From Symsagittifera roscoffensis (Eukaryota > Xenacoelomorpha > Acoela > Convolutidae): a stretch of 64,000 nt of DNA. Both the position numbers and the translations under genes were made by a program. The stretch spans positions 37,119,959 to 37,183,958 of the forward strand of contig NC_087069.1 of assembly GCF_963678635.1 (NCBI RefSeq). The letters are read 5' to 3'. Every line of letters begins with the position of its first letter. The first letter of the stretch is position 1. The notes under the pieces were generated by a model. It had not been told where the DNA came from. It searched no databases and was given only the letters and a program-made list of their open reading frames with translations. Shown piece by piece: positions 10,416-20,391 of this stretch.

Positions 10416-12634
10416 AAGCCAGTAGAGCACGCCTGATGAACGAGGACGTGTCTCGGAGAAAGGAGACGACACCAAGCACCTTTACTACTAAGAAGGTAAA
10501 GACACTACCTGACGAGGTGGTAGCCTCGAACCTGGAGGCAGAGTCGGCTAGCCCACTCAAGGTGGATTACGGTCTGGCGGCAAGGACAGCGTTGCAGAAT
10601 GTCAAATAAGACCTAGCCACGAAAGAAGTGGAGCAATGGATGAGGTCGGAGCTGGAGAACACAGATCTTCGGGAAAGTCTTAAAACTCTGGGTAAAACGA
10701 CGAAAGTAGAAGACAAAGAGGAGCCCAGGAAACAGGGACTGAAACTGAATGTTATATCTGGGAGGACTTTCGGCATGAAGAAGGAGGGGACAAAAATAAT
10801 GTCCATTATCTCAGTCGCAGGGCGCCAGGTGGTCAAGAACTTGAGTGAACCATCCGAGATTACACTAGTCCACCTGGACATCTATGCCGACTACCTGAGA
10901 GAGAAAGATCCCAAACTGGACTCCAGGGCAGTGCGAGCGCTTCTCACAACAGGAGGTCCGAGGCTGATGAAAGTGGATGGACATTATATCAATGTCCACG
11001 GCCCTTACCCGATTCTAATGAATGTGGATGGCATCAATATCTACACAAAGGCTCACGTAACTGATGCGAATGATCAGATTGGTCGGATATACAATGGTCA
11101 AGAAGAGCTGAAGGTTAGACGAATCGGACACAACGCGATGCTCGAACAAGATGCCGTGCACATAGGTTGCGAGGCTGATCTGGCTGCACACGTGCTGGAC
11201 GTGCAAGGCAGACAACTTTCAGTAAAAGGACTGCTAGACACAGGAGCAGTGGTTAGTGTCATGCCAGTCAAAACTTGGACCGACATGGGTTTCGAGAGGT
11301 CGGACCTTATACCGACAAACATTAGGTTGGCAGCTGCCAATCAGGGAGCCATCTATGTGACCGGACGAACCCCGATCATTTCACTGCAGCTCGGAGGAAG
11401 ACATCTTTGGATGAGCTTCCTAGTAGTGGAGAATTTGGACGAATCCGATCAGTTCATCCTAGGAAGGGATTTCGTACGCAACTTTGATGTCACGATCGAT
11501 CTAAATGACGGGTTGATTAGGATCAAGGATCCTGAGAGAAAGTATGAAAAGAGACCCCTTAATAAGATCTTAATTAACAAGGCCAAGGTGCCGATTTTTC
11601 TGGATCGAAAAGTTAGATTGAAACCAAACCAAGCTGTAGTAGCGACGTTTAGGATGAGGAACTTGAATGAACTCAGCAATAACAGACAGGTGTGTCTGGT
11701 ACCAAACCCAAACAGTAAAAGCTCGGCTATTTTAGGAAGAAGCTTCTCACTCACTCAGAGCGGACTGTGTGTGAGTGCATTATTGAACACAGAAGCAACA
11801 ACAGTGACAATACAGATGGGAAAGAAGCTTGGCTATGCTTTGCCTCTGAACACAGACTTTCAGAGTGTGAAAAACTTGAAAAAGTTTGATGTAACTAAAT
11901 GTCCATTGCATGCGAACCAAGAATGTATAATGAAGAGAATAAATGAATTGAAATCTTCTAGGAAATTGTTTTCAATGAAGTCGGAAACAGACGATGGGCT
12001 GTCTAGTTGTTCCAACTTTCCTGAGAGGCCGACAGAAAAAGAGTTAGCAGCGAATAAACCAATCCTGCCTGAGATAGAACATTTGAAAGGTAAAATATCA
12101 GACAAGGAATTAGATTCGCTCAGAGCGGTGCTAAGTCGGAACGCAGACGTTTTTTCGAAACATAAGGGCGACATAGGTTGCTGTAATTTTGTAGAACACG
12201 AGATTGAGATAGAAGAGGGCTCGGTACCTCATAGAGAAGGGGCGAGAACAATGACCCCTCACAAGTCAGAAGCGTGTAGGAACGAAATCGAGATGTTAAT
12301 GGAGTACGACATGATCGAGCCGTCGAAGTCCCCATGGGCTTGTGGCGTGGTCATGGCGAAAAAGAAAGGGGGACAACTCAGATTTTGCTGTGATTTAGGT
12401 TACCTGAACGCAGTGACTATAAAGGACGCATACCCGATTCCCCGCATCGATGAGAGCCTATCCAAGCTGGGAGACGCAAAGTTCTTCACGACGTTGGACT
12501 TGGGCTCCGCGTTCTGGCAAGTGCCACTCCGAAAGCAGGACCGAGAAAAAACAGGCTTTGCGTGCGAGCTGGGATTGTTCCAGTGGAAGAGAATGCCGTT
12601 CGGACTGTGCATTGCGACGGCCACATTCCAGTGA
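10409..12634 (+). pseudogene. pol: pol N-terminal part: aspartic protease and first half of reverse transcriptase (broken)
   Basis: One frame carries the protease and RT start, interrupted by TAA at 10607-10609 and ended by TGA at 12632-12634. The retropepsin active site LLDTGAVVSVMP is encoded at about 11231-11266, with the ILGRDF flap/dimer segment downstream. RT begins near 12250: the EIEMLMEYDMIEPSKSPWA segment, the catalytic-block segment FFTTLDLGSAFWQ, and MPFGLC at the end. The TGA falls between the RT fingers/palm and the YVDD block and is present at the same point in both duplicated segments, so it predates the duplication. Reverse transcription and polyprotein cleavage are the family roles; this copy cannot make a full-length product without readthrough. 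Confidence 0.8.
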
Positions 12635-12637
12635 CTG

Positions 12638-14041
12638 ATGGCCCAGGCACTCACGAGCGTCACCAAGAAATACGGGAATCTCATCATGTGTTATGTCGAC
12701 GATGTCGTGATTGCAACACCAACCTTAGAAGACCACATAGAGAGGTTGGATGAGGTGTTTTCTTGCATGAAGCAGGCGGGTCTGAAATGTAAACCCTCTA
12801 AGTGTGAAATCCTCAGGGATTCCATAAAGTATCTGGGCCGCCTGGTGGACAAACATGGAGTGAGACCAGATCCTGAAGCGGTTGAAGCAGTGCTGACTTG
12901 GAAGGCACCCAAAACAGATACACAGTTGATGAGTTTTTTGGGATTTGCTAATTATTATCGAGAATTCATCAAGGGGTATGCTGACAAGATATACCCCATG
13001 CAGCGGTTGATGAGAAACAACGGCAAGAAGTTCACTTGGACTGATGAGGCACAAATTTCATTTGAGAACATCAAACGTGAACTTTGCGAGGCACCGGTCC
13101 TCGGCATGCCAACAGAGAAGCGGATGTTCGTGCTGGACACGGATGCATCAGTGGTCGCGATATCGGGCATAATTCACCAGGAGCAGGAGTGGAACGGGAA
13201 AACGGTTCTTCGTCCGATAGCTTACGGGAGTAAAGTCCTGAGTGATACTGAGATGAAGTACGGCGCACCAAAAGCGGAGATGTTTGCGGTGATCACTTTC
13301 GTGGAAAAATACAGGGCCTACTTGGGGAGTGCTCCCTTCAAGTTACGTGTGGATAATCGTGCCCTTGCCTGGCTGAAAACCTATTCGATGGACCAAAGTT
13401 ATATTGGTCGTTGGATCGTGCGCCTGGATGGATACCACATGATCATAGAGCACCGTACCCGTGACAAGCACCAGAACGCAGATAGCCTCAGTAAAAAGAC
13501 AGAATTTTATGAGCGCCTCGAAGAGAAGCAGGCTAACCAGTCAGAAATCAAAGACGGGTTTTCATTTTTGGACAAGGAAACCTACGACAAACTGCCACTT
13601 ACTAAGTGGTTAGACAAGTCAGGGCATCCTATACCCGGACACCCTGACCTTCCAGTGGAAACGGCCGCGGAGATAAAGCTTTTAGCCAGAGACGAACCCG
13701 TTCCGTTGGATCTGCTAGTCCGATCCAATTTGGTACAACAAGAACTTACCAGGCTGGGTATAAACAGCATTGCTCTACTGAACAGGACGGTGAACGTGGC
13801 GCCGGATGTCATGGGAAAGCTCCGTGACTTGTTGGACAGGGAGGTGGATAGGCATGATCGTGAGTGGATGGAGACCATGCAGCGGTTGACGGTCACCGAG
13901 AGAATAGAAAAGAGGCCAGTGTCCATTCGCAGCCGAGGCGTTGAACGGGATTGCAGGTCGATAGTCAACCAGCTGGTGAGCTCGATGCCAAAGGAGGTCT
14001 TATTGAGAACTTCGTTCACCGAACTTGGCACACTGAATTAG
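12638..14041 (+). pseudogene. pol: pol middle, first copy: RT palm (YVDD), RNase H, acidic linker
   Basis: This continues the RT in frame after the 12632 TGA. It holds the CYVDDVVIA active site, the SIKYLGRLVDKHGVRPDP block and FLGFANYYREFI. RNase H follows with its acidic residues in LDTDASV, KAEMFAVITF and RVDNRAL, ending near the DKHQNADSLSKK motif. An unusually long linker comes next, starting FSFLDKETYDKLPLT. The frame is closed by TAG at 14039, where the second copy has a sense codon. The segment belongs to a 3002-bp tandemly repeated unit (12609-15610, repeated from 15611). It differs from the second copy by point changes and by short indels of 3, 9, 9 and 36 bases, all multiples of three. 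Confidence 0.8.
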
Positions 14042-14149
14042 ACCCAATCCACTGAGGAAGTCAGGATCAAGTCGGAATCTAGCTTCGCCAGGAGGAGAGT
14101 GCATTTCACGGATGCAAAAGAAGAATATGAGCCGAGCCCAGATTGTTCG

Positions 14150-14337
14150 TCCGGGGACGAGACAATGTCCGGGGAGTCCGATACCTTCGAGCCAATCAAA
14201 GACGACTTGTCTGATGACACCTTTGAGCCGTGCAGGACGACTTGTCCGGGGAGAGGTTGACGAGACCACCTAGGGGCAGAATTTTGTCCGGGGAGTCGGG
14301 TTCAAAGCGACCAATGGACAGAGTTTTGTCCGGGGAG
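14150..14337 (+). repeat. Cluster of five PPT-like tracts inside pol (first copy)
   Basis: TCCGGGGAC 14150-14158 and TCCGGGGAG at 14168-14176, 14245-14253, 14287-14295 and 14329-14337, most preceded by TTG or TTTTG. They encode the LSGE repeats and match the PPT core at 34340. Confidence 0.8.
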
Positions 14338-15636
14338 TCCAGAAACATCTCAGACAACTTGGAATATGATGTTGGGGAATCAGTCAACACGTCTGAAACA
14401 ACTTTCAATTCCGATATGTCAGAGATCGCAATCCATTCCTTATTGGTAGACTGGAAGCAGCGCGGGCTGGACCGAGAAATGCATCAGGATCCAGACAGGG
14501 ACAGATACACCTCAGACGAGGAGGGCACAGTGGTAGATAACGCCGCAGACGAGCTCGAGCTGATAGCAGTTTCGAAACGCCCAACCAGATTGCTGCCACA
14601 TGGTACGGTCGTCCGTACCAATCTGGAACCATCTGTACAGAAGGCGACGCCTTTGAAAAAGATATGGTGTGTCAAGTTGATGGACAATGCTCATGCTCCG
14701 GAGATAATGAGCGGGCAAATGAACGTGGTAAAGACGTATTTGAAAGCCAGGTACAGGCTGTCGGATCTCCTACGAGCTCAACGAAATGACAGAATGACGA
14801 GCAGTCTGAAGAGGTGGATCGAGAATGGTGCACCTAACAAAGGGGACTTGGAAGAAGACAGCTATAAAATCTTAAAGCAATTCTACCTAAAGAGGAAAGA
14901 CTTGTTGTACCTGAACAAGGATGGGATTGTAGCCTGTAGGCGTAAAGAGGAGGACAAGGTCCTTTATAAATACAATTCAAAAGTGTTACCACAGTTGTAC
15001 CAGACCGAATTGCTCTTTCGCTCACATGATCAGATGGGTCATCAAGGCGTGGACAAGGTGTACAACAGGATACAGAAACGATTCGAATGGCCGGGATTGA
15101 AGAAGGCTTGTGAGAAGTGGATAGCCGCATGCCTGTCTTGTCAACAGGCAAAGGATCCCAGGAAACTAAGGTTCCCTCTACAGTCAATAGAGTCGTCGGG
15201 TTTCAACAAAGTGGTGCAAATTGATCATCAGAAAATCTGCATGACAGCAACGGGCTATAACCAGGTGCTAGTAATGATCGACCATTTTACGAAGTATGCG
15301 GAGGCAGCACCCTGTATGACAGCATCGGCGGAAGAAACATGCGATCATTTGATAAACGTGTGGATAGCGAGGCATGGCTGCCCCATCACGTTGCAATCGG
15401 ACAATGGCAAAGCATTCGTAGGTGATCTCACGAAAGAGTTAATGAAAAGGTCGCAGGTAGCGCAGGCCCACTCGACCACTTATCACCCGCAAACGAATGG
15501 CCTAGTCGAGAGGCAGAATCGCACACTGGTATCCATGTTGAGAGTCTATTGCTCACGCTATATGGATGACTGGGACAAGCACTTGACACAAGTGATGGGT
15601 GCTTACAACAGCAATGCGACGGCCACATTCCAGTGA
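14230..15636 (+). pseudogene. pol: pol C-terminal part, first copy: LSGES-repeat linker and truncated integrase
   Basis: Shifted by -1 relative to the preceding segment; the same shift is present in the second copy. It begins with the LSGE/LSGES repeats that overlie five TCCGGGGA tracts (14150-14337). An acidic linker and the integrase follow: the HHCC zinc motif (HDQMGHQGVDK..CLSCQQ), then DDE residues in QIDHQK, QSDNGKAF and GLVERQNR. The segment runs into the duplication joint at 15611-15613, after AYNS, and then re-enters RT sequence, ending at the duplicated TGA (15634-15636). The integrase therefore loses its GPF and C-terminal region in this copy. Unlike the second copy it keeps VMIDHFTKY. 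Confidence 0.75.
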
Positions 15637-17250
15637 CTGATGGCCCAGGCACTCACGAGCGTCACCAAGAAATACGGGAATCTCATCATGTGTTATGTCA
15701 ACGATGTCGTGATTGCAACACCAACCTAAGAAGACCACATAGAGAGGTTGGATGAGGTGTTTTCTTGCATGAAGCAGGCGGGTCTGAAATGTAAACCCTC
15801 TAAGTGTGAAATCCTCAGGGATTCCATAAAGTATCTGGGCCGCCTGGTGGACAAACATGGAGTGAGACCAGATCCTGAAGCGGTTGAAGCAGTGCTGACT
15901 TGGAAGGCACCCAAAACAGATACACAGTTGATGAGTTTTTTGGGATTTGCTAATTATTATCGAGAATTCATCAAGGGGTATGCTGACAAGATATACCCCA
16001 TGCAGCGGTTGATGAGAAACAACGGCAAGAAGTTCACTTGGACTGATGAGGCACAAATTTCATTTGAGAACATCAAACGTGAACTTTGCGAGGCACCGGT
16101 CCTCGGCATGCCAACAGAGAAGCGGATGTTCGTGCTGGACACGGATGCATCAGTGGTCGCGATATCGGGCATACTTCACCAGGAGCAGGAGTGGAACGGG
16201 AAAACGGTTCTTCGTCCGATAGGTAAAGTCCTGAGTGATACTGAGATGAAGTACGGCGCACCAAAAGCGGAGAAGTTTGCGGTGATCACTTTCGTGGAAA
16301 AATACAGGGCCTACTTGGGGAGTGCTCCCTTCAAGTTACGTGTGGATAATCGTGCCCTTGCCTGGCTGAAAACCTATTCGATGGACCAAAGTTATATTGG
16401 TCGTTGGATCGTGCGCCTGGATGGATACCACATGATCATAGAGCACCGTACCCGTGACAAGCACCAGAACGCAGATAGCCTCAGTAAAAAGACAGAATTT
16501 TATGAGCGCCTCGAAGAGAAGCAGGCTAACCAGTCAGAAATCAAAGACGGGTTTTCATTTTTGGACAAGGAAACCTACGACAAACTGCCACTTACTAAGT
16601 GGTTAGACAAGTCAGGGCATCCTATACCCGGACACCCTGACCTTCCAGTGGAAACGGCCGCGGAGATAAAGCTTTTAGCCAGAGACGAACCCGTTCCGTT
16701 GGATCTGCTAGTCCGATCCAATTTGGTACAACAAGAACTTACCAGGCTGGGTATAAACAGCATTGCTCTACTGAACAGGACGGTGAACGTGGCGCGGGAT
16801 GTCATGGGAAAGCTCCGTGACTTGTTGGACAGGGAGGTGGATAGGCATGATCGTGAGTGGATGGAGACCATGCAGCGGTTGACGGTCACCGAGAGAATAG
16901 AAAAGAGGCCAGTGTCTATTCGCAGCCGAGGCGTTGAACGGGATTGCAGGTCGATAGTCAACCAGCTGGTGAGCTCGATGCCAAAGGAGGTCTTATTGAG
17001 AACTTCGTTCACCGAACTTGGCACACTGAATCAGACCCAATCTACTGAGGAAGTCAGGATCAAGTCGGAATCTAGCTTCGCCAGGAGAGTGCATTTCACG
17101 GATGCAAAAGAAGAATATGAGCCGAGCCCAGATTGTTTGTCCGGGGACGAGACAATGTCCGGGGAGTCCGATACCTTCGAGCCAATCAAAGACGACTTGT
17201 CTGATGACACCTTTGAGCCGTGCAGGACGACTTGTCCGGGGAGAGGTTGA
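15611..17250 (+). pseudogene. pol: pol middle, second copy: RT palm (YVND, mutated), RNase H
   Basis: This repeats 12609-14259. Differences that matter: the RT catalytic motif reads CYVNDVV (first aspartate changed to asparagine by G to A at about 15700), and a TAA follows in place of a leucine codon near 15727, so this palm is dead. The open frame resumes at 15748. RNase H residues TDAS, KAEKFAV and RVDN are kept, but a 9-base deletion removes three residues in the LRPI-KVLS region. The stop at 14039 of the first copy is a glutamine codon here, so the linker reads on to TGA 17248-17250, where the shared -1 shift occurs. GTG/ATG starts here are not biological; the segment would be read as part of a polyprotein. 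Confidence 0.8.
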
Positions 17251-17327
17251 CGAGACCACCTAGGGGCAGAATTTTGTCCGGGGAGTCGGGTTCAAAGCGA
17301 CCAATGGACAGAGTTTTGTCCGGGGAG
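17140..17327 (+). repeat. Cluster of five PPT-like tracts inside pol (second copy)
   Basis: The same five tracts lie at 17140, 17158, 17235, 17277 and 17319, carried along by the tandem duplication and all intact. Confidence 0.8.
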
Positions 17328-19829
17328 TCCAGAAACATCTCAGACAACTTGGAATATGATGTTGGGGAATCAGTCAACTCAAGTGTTGACTCGAGGCCCC
17401 AGTCCTGGGACAACACGTCTGAAACAACTTCCAATTCCGATATGTCAATGATTGCAATCCACTCCTTATTGGCAGACTGGAAGCAGCGCGGGCTGGACCG
17501 AGAAATGCATCAGGATCCAGACAGGGACAGATACACCTCAGACGAGGAGGGCACAGTGGTAGATAACGCCGCAGACGAGCTCGAGCTGATAGCAGTCTCG
17601 AAACGCCCAACCAGATTGCTGCCACATGGTACGGTCGTCCGTACCAATCTGGAACCATCTGTACAGAAGGCGACGCCTTTGAAAAAGATATGGTGTGTCA
17701 AGTTGATGGACGATGCTCATGCTCCGGGGATAATGAGTGGGCAAATGAACGTGGTAAAGACGTATTTGAAAGCCAGGTACAGGCTGTCGGATCTCCTAAG
17801 AGCTCAACGAAATGACAGAATGACGAGCAGTCTGAAGAGGTGGATCGAGAATGGTGCACCTAACAAAGGGGACTTGGAAGAAGACAGCTATAAAATCTTA
17901 AAGCAATTCTACCTAAAGAGGAAAGACTTGTTGTACCTGAACAAGGATGGGATTGTAGCCTGTAGGCGTAAAGAGGAGGACAAGGTCCTTTATAAATACA
18001 ATTCAATAGTGTTACCACAGACCGAATTGCTCTTTCGCTCACATGATCAGATGGGTCATCAAGGCGTGGACAAGGTGTACAACAGGATACAGAAACGATT
18101 CGAATGGCCGGGATTGAAAAAGGCTTGTGAGAAGTGGATAGCCGCATGCCTGTCTTGTCAACAGGCAAAGGATCCCAGGAAACTAAGGTTCCCTCTACAG
18201 TCAATAGAGTCGTCGGGTTTCAACAAAGTGGTGCAAATTGATCATCAGAAAATCTGCATGACAGCAACGGGCTATAACCAGTTGCTAGTAATGATCCACC
18301 ATTTTACGAAGTATGCGGAGGCAGCACCCTGTATGACAGCATCGGCGGAAGAAACATGCGATCATTTGATAAACGTGTGGATAGCGAGGCATGGCTGCCC
18401 CATCACGTTCCAATCGGACAATGGCAAAGCATTCTTAGGTGATCTCACGAAAGAGTTAATGAAAAGGTCGCAGGTAGCGCAGGCCCACTCGACCACTTAT
18501 CACCCGCAAACGAATGGCCTAGTCGAGAGGCAGAATCGCACACTGGTATCCATGTTGAGAGTCTATTGCTCACGCTATATGGATGACTGGGACAAGCACT
18601 TGCCACAAGTGATGGGTGCTTACAACAGCACGGAGCATTCCACTACGGGAATAAGTCCGCATATGATGCTAACGGGTCACGAAAAAGCGCTCCCGTTGAC
18701 GTTTTTCTACCCTGAATATGAGGGGAAGAGGACAGCACCGCAAACATACGTGCGGGATGTTATTAGAAGACAACAGGACCTCAATGACTTATGCAGGAGG
18801 AACACGCAACAGGCGCAAATTAGACAAAAAAGGAGGTTTGATAAAAGGACAGCCGATGCGAAAGCCTACTCAGTTGGCGACTACGTCTGGGTGTTCCAGG
18901 AAGTGGTTCCACCAAAAGGAACCAAGAAATTATTAAAGAAATGGCGTGGTCCATTTCAGATAACAGAGGTGCACCAAGGAGGTTGTTTTTATCGACTGAG
19001 CACTGGAAGAGCGGCTTATTACGAAAATATCAAACCACACAATGCCTCGTCAGAAGACTGGTGCATCCCAGCGGACATGCAAGAGGGAGACTATTTGATA
19101 GTGGACCCTGCTTGTGAAGTGAATGAAAGAGGTACTCGCGACAAAAACGACGGGAATGAGGTGGTGCACAATTGCGACCTACCACTGGATCTGGAGTTGA
19201 CCGAGCGAGTAGAGGTGGATGATGAAACTCTACCTTATGCCGAAGAAGACTGGGACTGCCCGGAACAAATTGAAACTGACAAAGGAATACAGCCTGATTT
19301 TCCTCTCACCATGGAAACACACCAGAGCAAAAGAGGAAAAAACAAACAGAAATACAATCCATATGGCGAGGATTTCGTTGTAGACAGGATAGTTGTAAGT
19401 GACGTCATGGACTCGCTAGTGGGACTGGATGAAGTGGCGGTGCTAGAAGAAATCGACTTGGTCAATGATATGGATCAGGATTGGATCGATGATCGATCAG
19501 AACCGGAAGTGGAGTTCGAACCAGAAGCAGAACAGACTCATGAGCAAGAACTAACGAACTTGCGCGTGCTCGAATGGCTCCAAGATCTGCCGACAGATCC
19601 AAAAGAAACGATCCTGACGATTCAGGACGTCGATAAGGACCGCATCAAATACATCAGTTATGACATCACCGAGTCCAACTGGGTCGCACCAGATGGTCCT
19701 CTACATGTTCCACAAACCAACCTCGATCTCCTAGACTTTGGGCGATCGACGGGGACGTCGATGGATATTTTTGTCCGGGGAGTGGGGGTAGGACTCACCC
19801 ACACCGAAAATCTCATAATAAAAAATTGA
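17220..19829 (+). CDS. pol: pol C-terminal part, second copy: linker, complete integrase, GPF module and acidic tail
   Basis: 869 codons. In order: LSGES repeats (residues about 5-45), acidic linker, integrase zinc motif HHCC (near 275-325), DDE core (QIDHQK near 338, QSDNGKAF near 398, GLVERQNR near 435), and a GPY/F module (KKWRGPFQITEVH near 575). A long acidic tail ends in VGVGLTHTENLI. The integrase inserts element cDNA in related families. One position typical of Gypsy integrases (VMIDHF) reads VMIHHF, but it is not one of the three catalytic acids. The tail passes through another TTGTCCGGGGAG tract (19772-19782). The frame stops at TGA 19827, preceded by the heptamer A AAA AAT, and the macrodomain lies in the -1 frame from 19826. 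Confidence 0.8.
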   Translation: MQDDLSGERLTRPPRGRILSGESGSKRPMDRVLSGESRNISDNLEYDVGESVNSSVDSRPQSWDNTSETTSNSDMSMIAIHSLLADWKQRGLDREMHQDPDRDRYTSDEEGTVVDNAADELELIAVSKRPTRLLPHGTVVRTNLEPSVQKATPLKKIWCVKLMDDAHAPGIMSGQMNVVKTYLKARYRLSDLLRAQRNDRMTSSLKRWIENGAPNKGDLEEDSYKILKQFYLKRKDLLYLNKDGIVACRRKEEDKVLYKYNSIVLPQTELLFRSHDQMGHQGVDKVYNRIQKRFEWPGLKKACEKWIAACLSCQQAKDPRKLRFPLQSIESSGFNKVVQIDHQKICMTATGYNQLLVMIHHFTKYAEAAPCMTASAEETCDHLINVWIARHGCPITFQSDNGKAFLGDLTKELMKRSQVAQAHSTTYHPQTNGLVERQNRTLVSMLRVYCSRYMDDWDKHLPQVMGAYNSTEHSTTGISPHMMLTGHEKALPLTFFYPEYEGKRTAPQTYVRDVIRRQQDLNDLCRRNTQQAQIRQKRRFDKRTADAKAYSVGDYVWVFQEVVPPKGTKKLLKKWRGPFQITEVHQGGCFYRLSTGRAAYYENIKPHNASSEDWCIPADMQEGDYLIVDPACEVNERGTRDKNDGNEVVHNCDLPLDLELTERVEVDDETLPYAEEDWDCPEQIETDKGIQPDFPLTMETHQSKRGKNKQKYNPYGEDFVVDRIVVSDVMDSLVGLDEVAVLEEIDLVNDMDQDWIDDRSEPEVEFEPEAEQTHEQELTNLRVLEWLQDLPTDPKETILTIQDVDKDRIKYISYDITESNWVAPDGPLHVPQTNLDLLDFGRSTGTSMDIFVRGVGVGLTHTENLIIKN
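19752..19790 (+). promoter_or_regulatory. PPT-like region at the end of pol
   Basis: GGACGTCGATGGA is followed by TTTTTGTCCGGGGAGTGGGGG. Both the upstream GGACRTYGATGGA and the purine tract match the PPT region at 34321-34350, so this looks like a second copy of the terminal PPT region lying inside coding sequence. The GGGGAGTGGGGGTAGGA run would suit plus-strand priming. Confidence 0.55.
19820..19829 (+). promoter_or_regulatory. Candidate -1 frameshift site A AAA AAT before TGA
   Basis: In the pol frame the last codons read AAA AAT TGA. The heptamer A AAA AAT (19820-19826) fits the X XXY YYZ rule, and slipping back by one base leads straight into the macrodomain frame at 19826. A one-base loss in the A-run would look the same. 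Confidence 0.4.
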
Positions 19830-20391
19830 AATCGGCAAGAGAAACCGGAGAACTGGAAACGGAAGGCGAAAATGCTAAAAAACCACCATTCGGACGAATT
19901 TTTGAATCTTACTTTGATCTACCGAACCATTATTCAAGCAACATCGTTATAACGGACAGCGATTTCATACTTACGGAACGTACATGTGCCATAGCGATAA
20001 CGGCGGATGTAAGCTTCAAAACAGCACTAGCAGCTGACTTTAAGAGAGAGTACAAGAATATCGAGTTTTTATGGAAACAGAGGCCTGGTGTAGGAGGAAT
20101 GATAGCGTTGCCCCCTGTCGCATCACAGATACCAGGGAAATATTTAGGTTTCTTGGTTACGAAGGCTACTGATAGGCAACACGTAAATCCAGAGAGCTTG
20201 GTATTGGCCTTGACTCGACTTAGGGATTTCCTGTTTGAGAGAGGTGTGACCTCTCTCTCTCGTTACCAGTTTATGATCCAAATAGAGGAAAGCTACACCC
20301 GAGAGAGTTGTACGCCCTTGTGCATGTGATATTTTCAGAGACTGGCATAGAAGTTTACTTACATAAAAAATACTATCTGAGTATATGCTAG
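19826..20391 (+). pseudogene. Macrodomain (TARG1/OARD1-like) ORF downstream of pol, frameshifted near its end
   Basis: An open frame of 167 codons (19826-20329) reads as a macrodomain, the ADP-ribose-binding fold. Visible features: a strand motif ending ACIAITADVSFKTALA-like near residue 55, ADFKREYKNIEFLWKQ, a Gly-rich VGGMIALP segment, YLGFLVTKATDR, and the helix LVLALTRLRDFLFERGVTSL. This order, especially FKREY..LVTK..P-LVLAL..GVTSL, matches ADP-ribosylhydrolases such as human TARG1. In this copy a CT run (20251-20260) appears two bases too long; the missing end of the fold lies in the next frame and closes at TAG 20389. There is no convincing ATG at the start, so translation is probably by fusion to pol. 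ADP-ribose binding or hydrolysis is inferred from the fold. It might instead be a degenerate binding module, since the usual Asn in the first loop is not obvious. Confidence 0.65.

Larger units (their letters stand above)
12609..15610 (+). repeat. 3002-bp tandem duplication within pol, first unit (second unit starts 15611)
   Basis: The sequence GCAttGCGACGGCCACATTCC at 12609 recurs at 15611 (as GCAATGCGAC..) and the two units stay nearly identical through RT, RNase H and integrase. The joint shares GCA with both parents (aaca-GCA-cgg and ctgt-GCA-atg), a 3-base microhomology. Confidence 0.85.
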
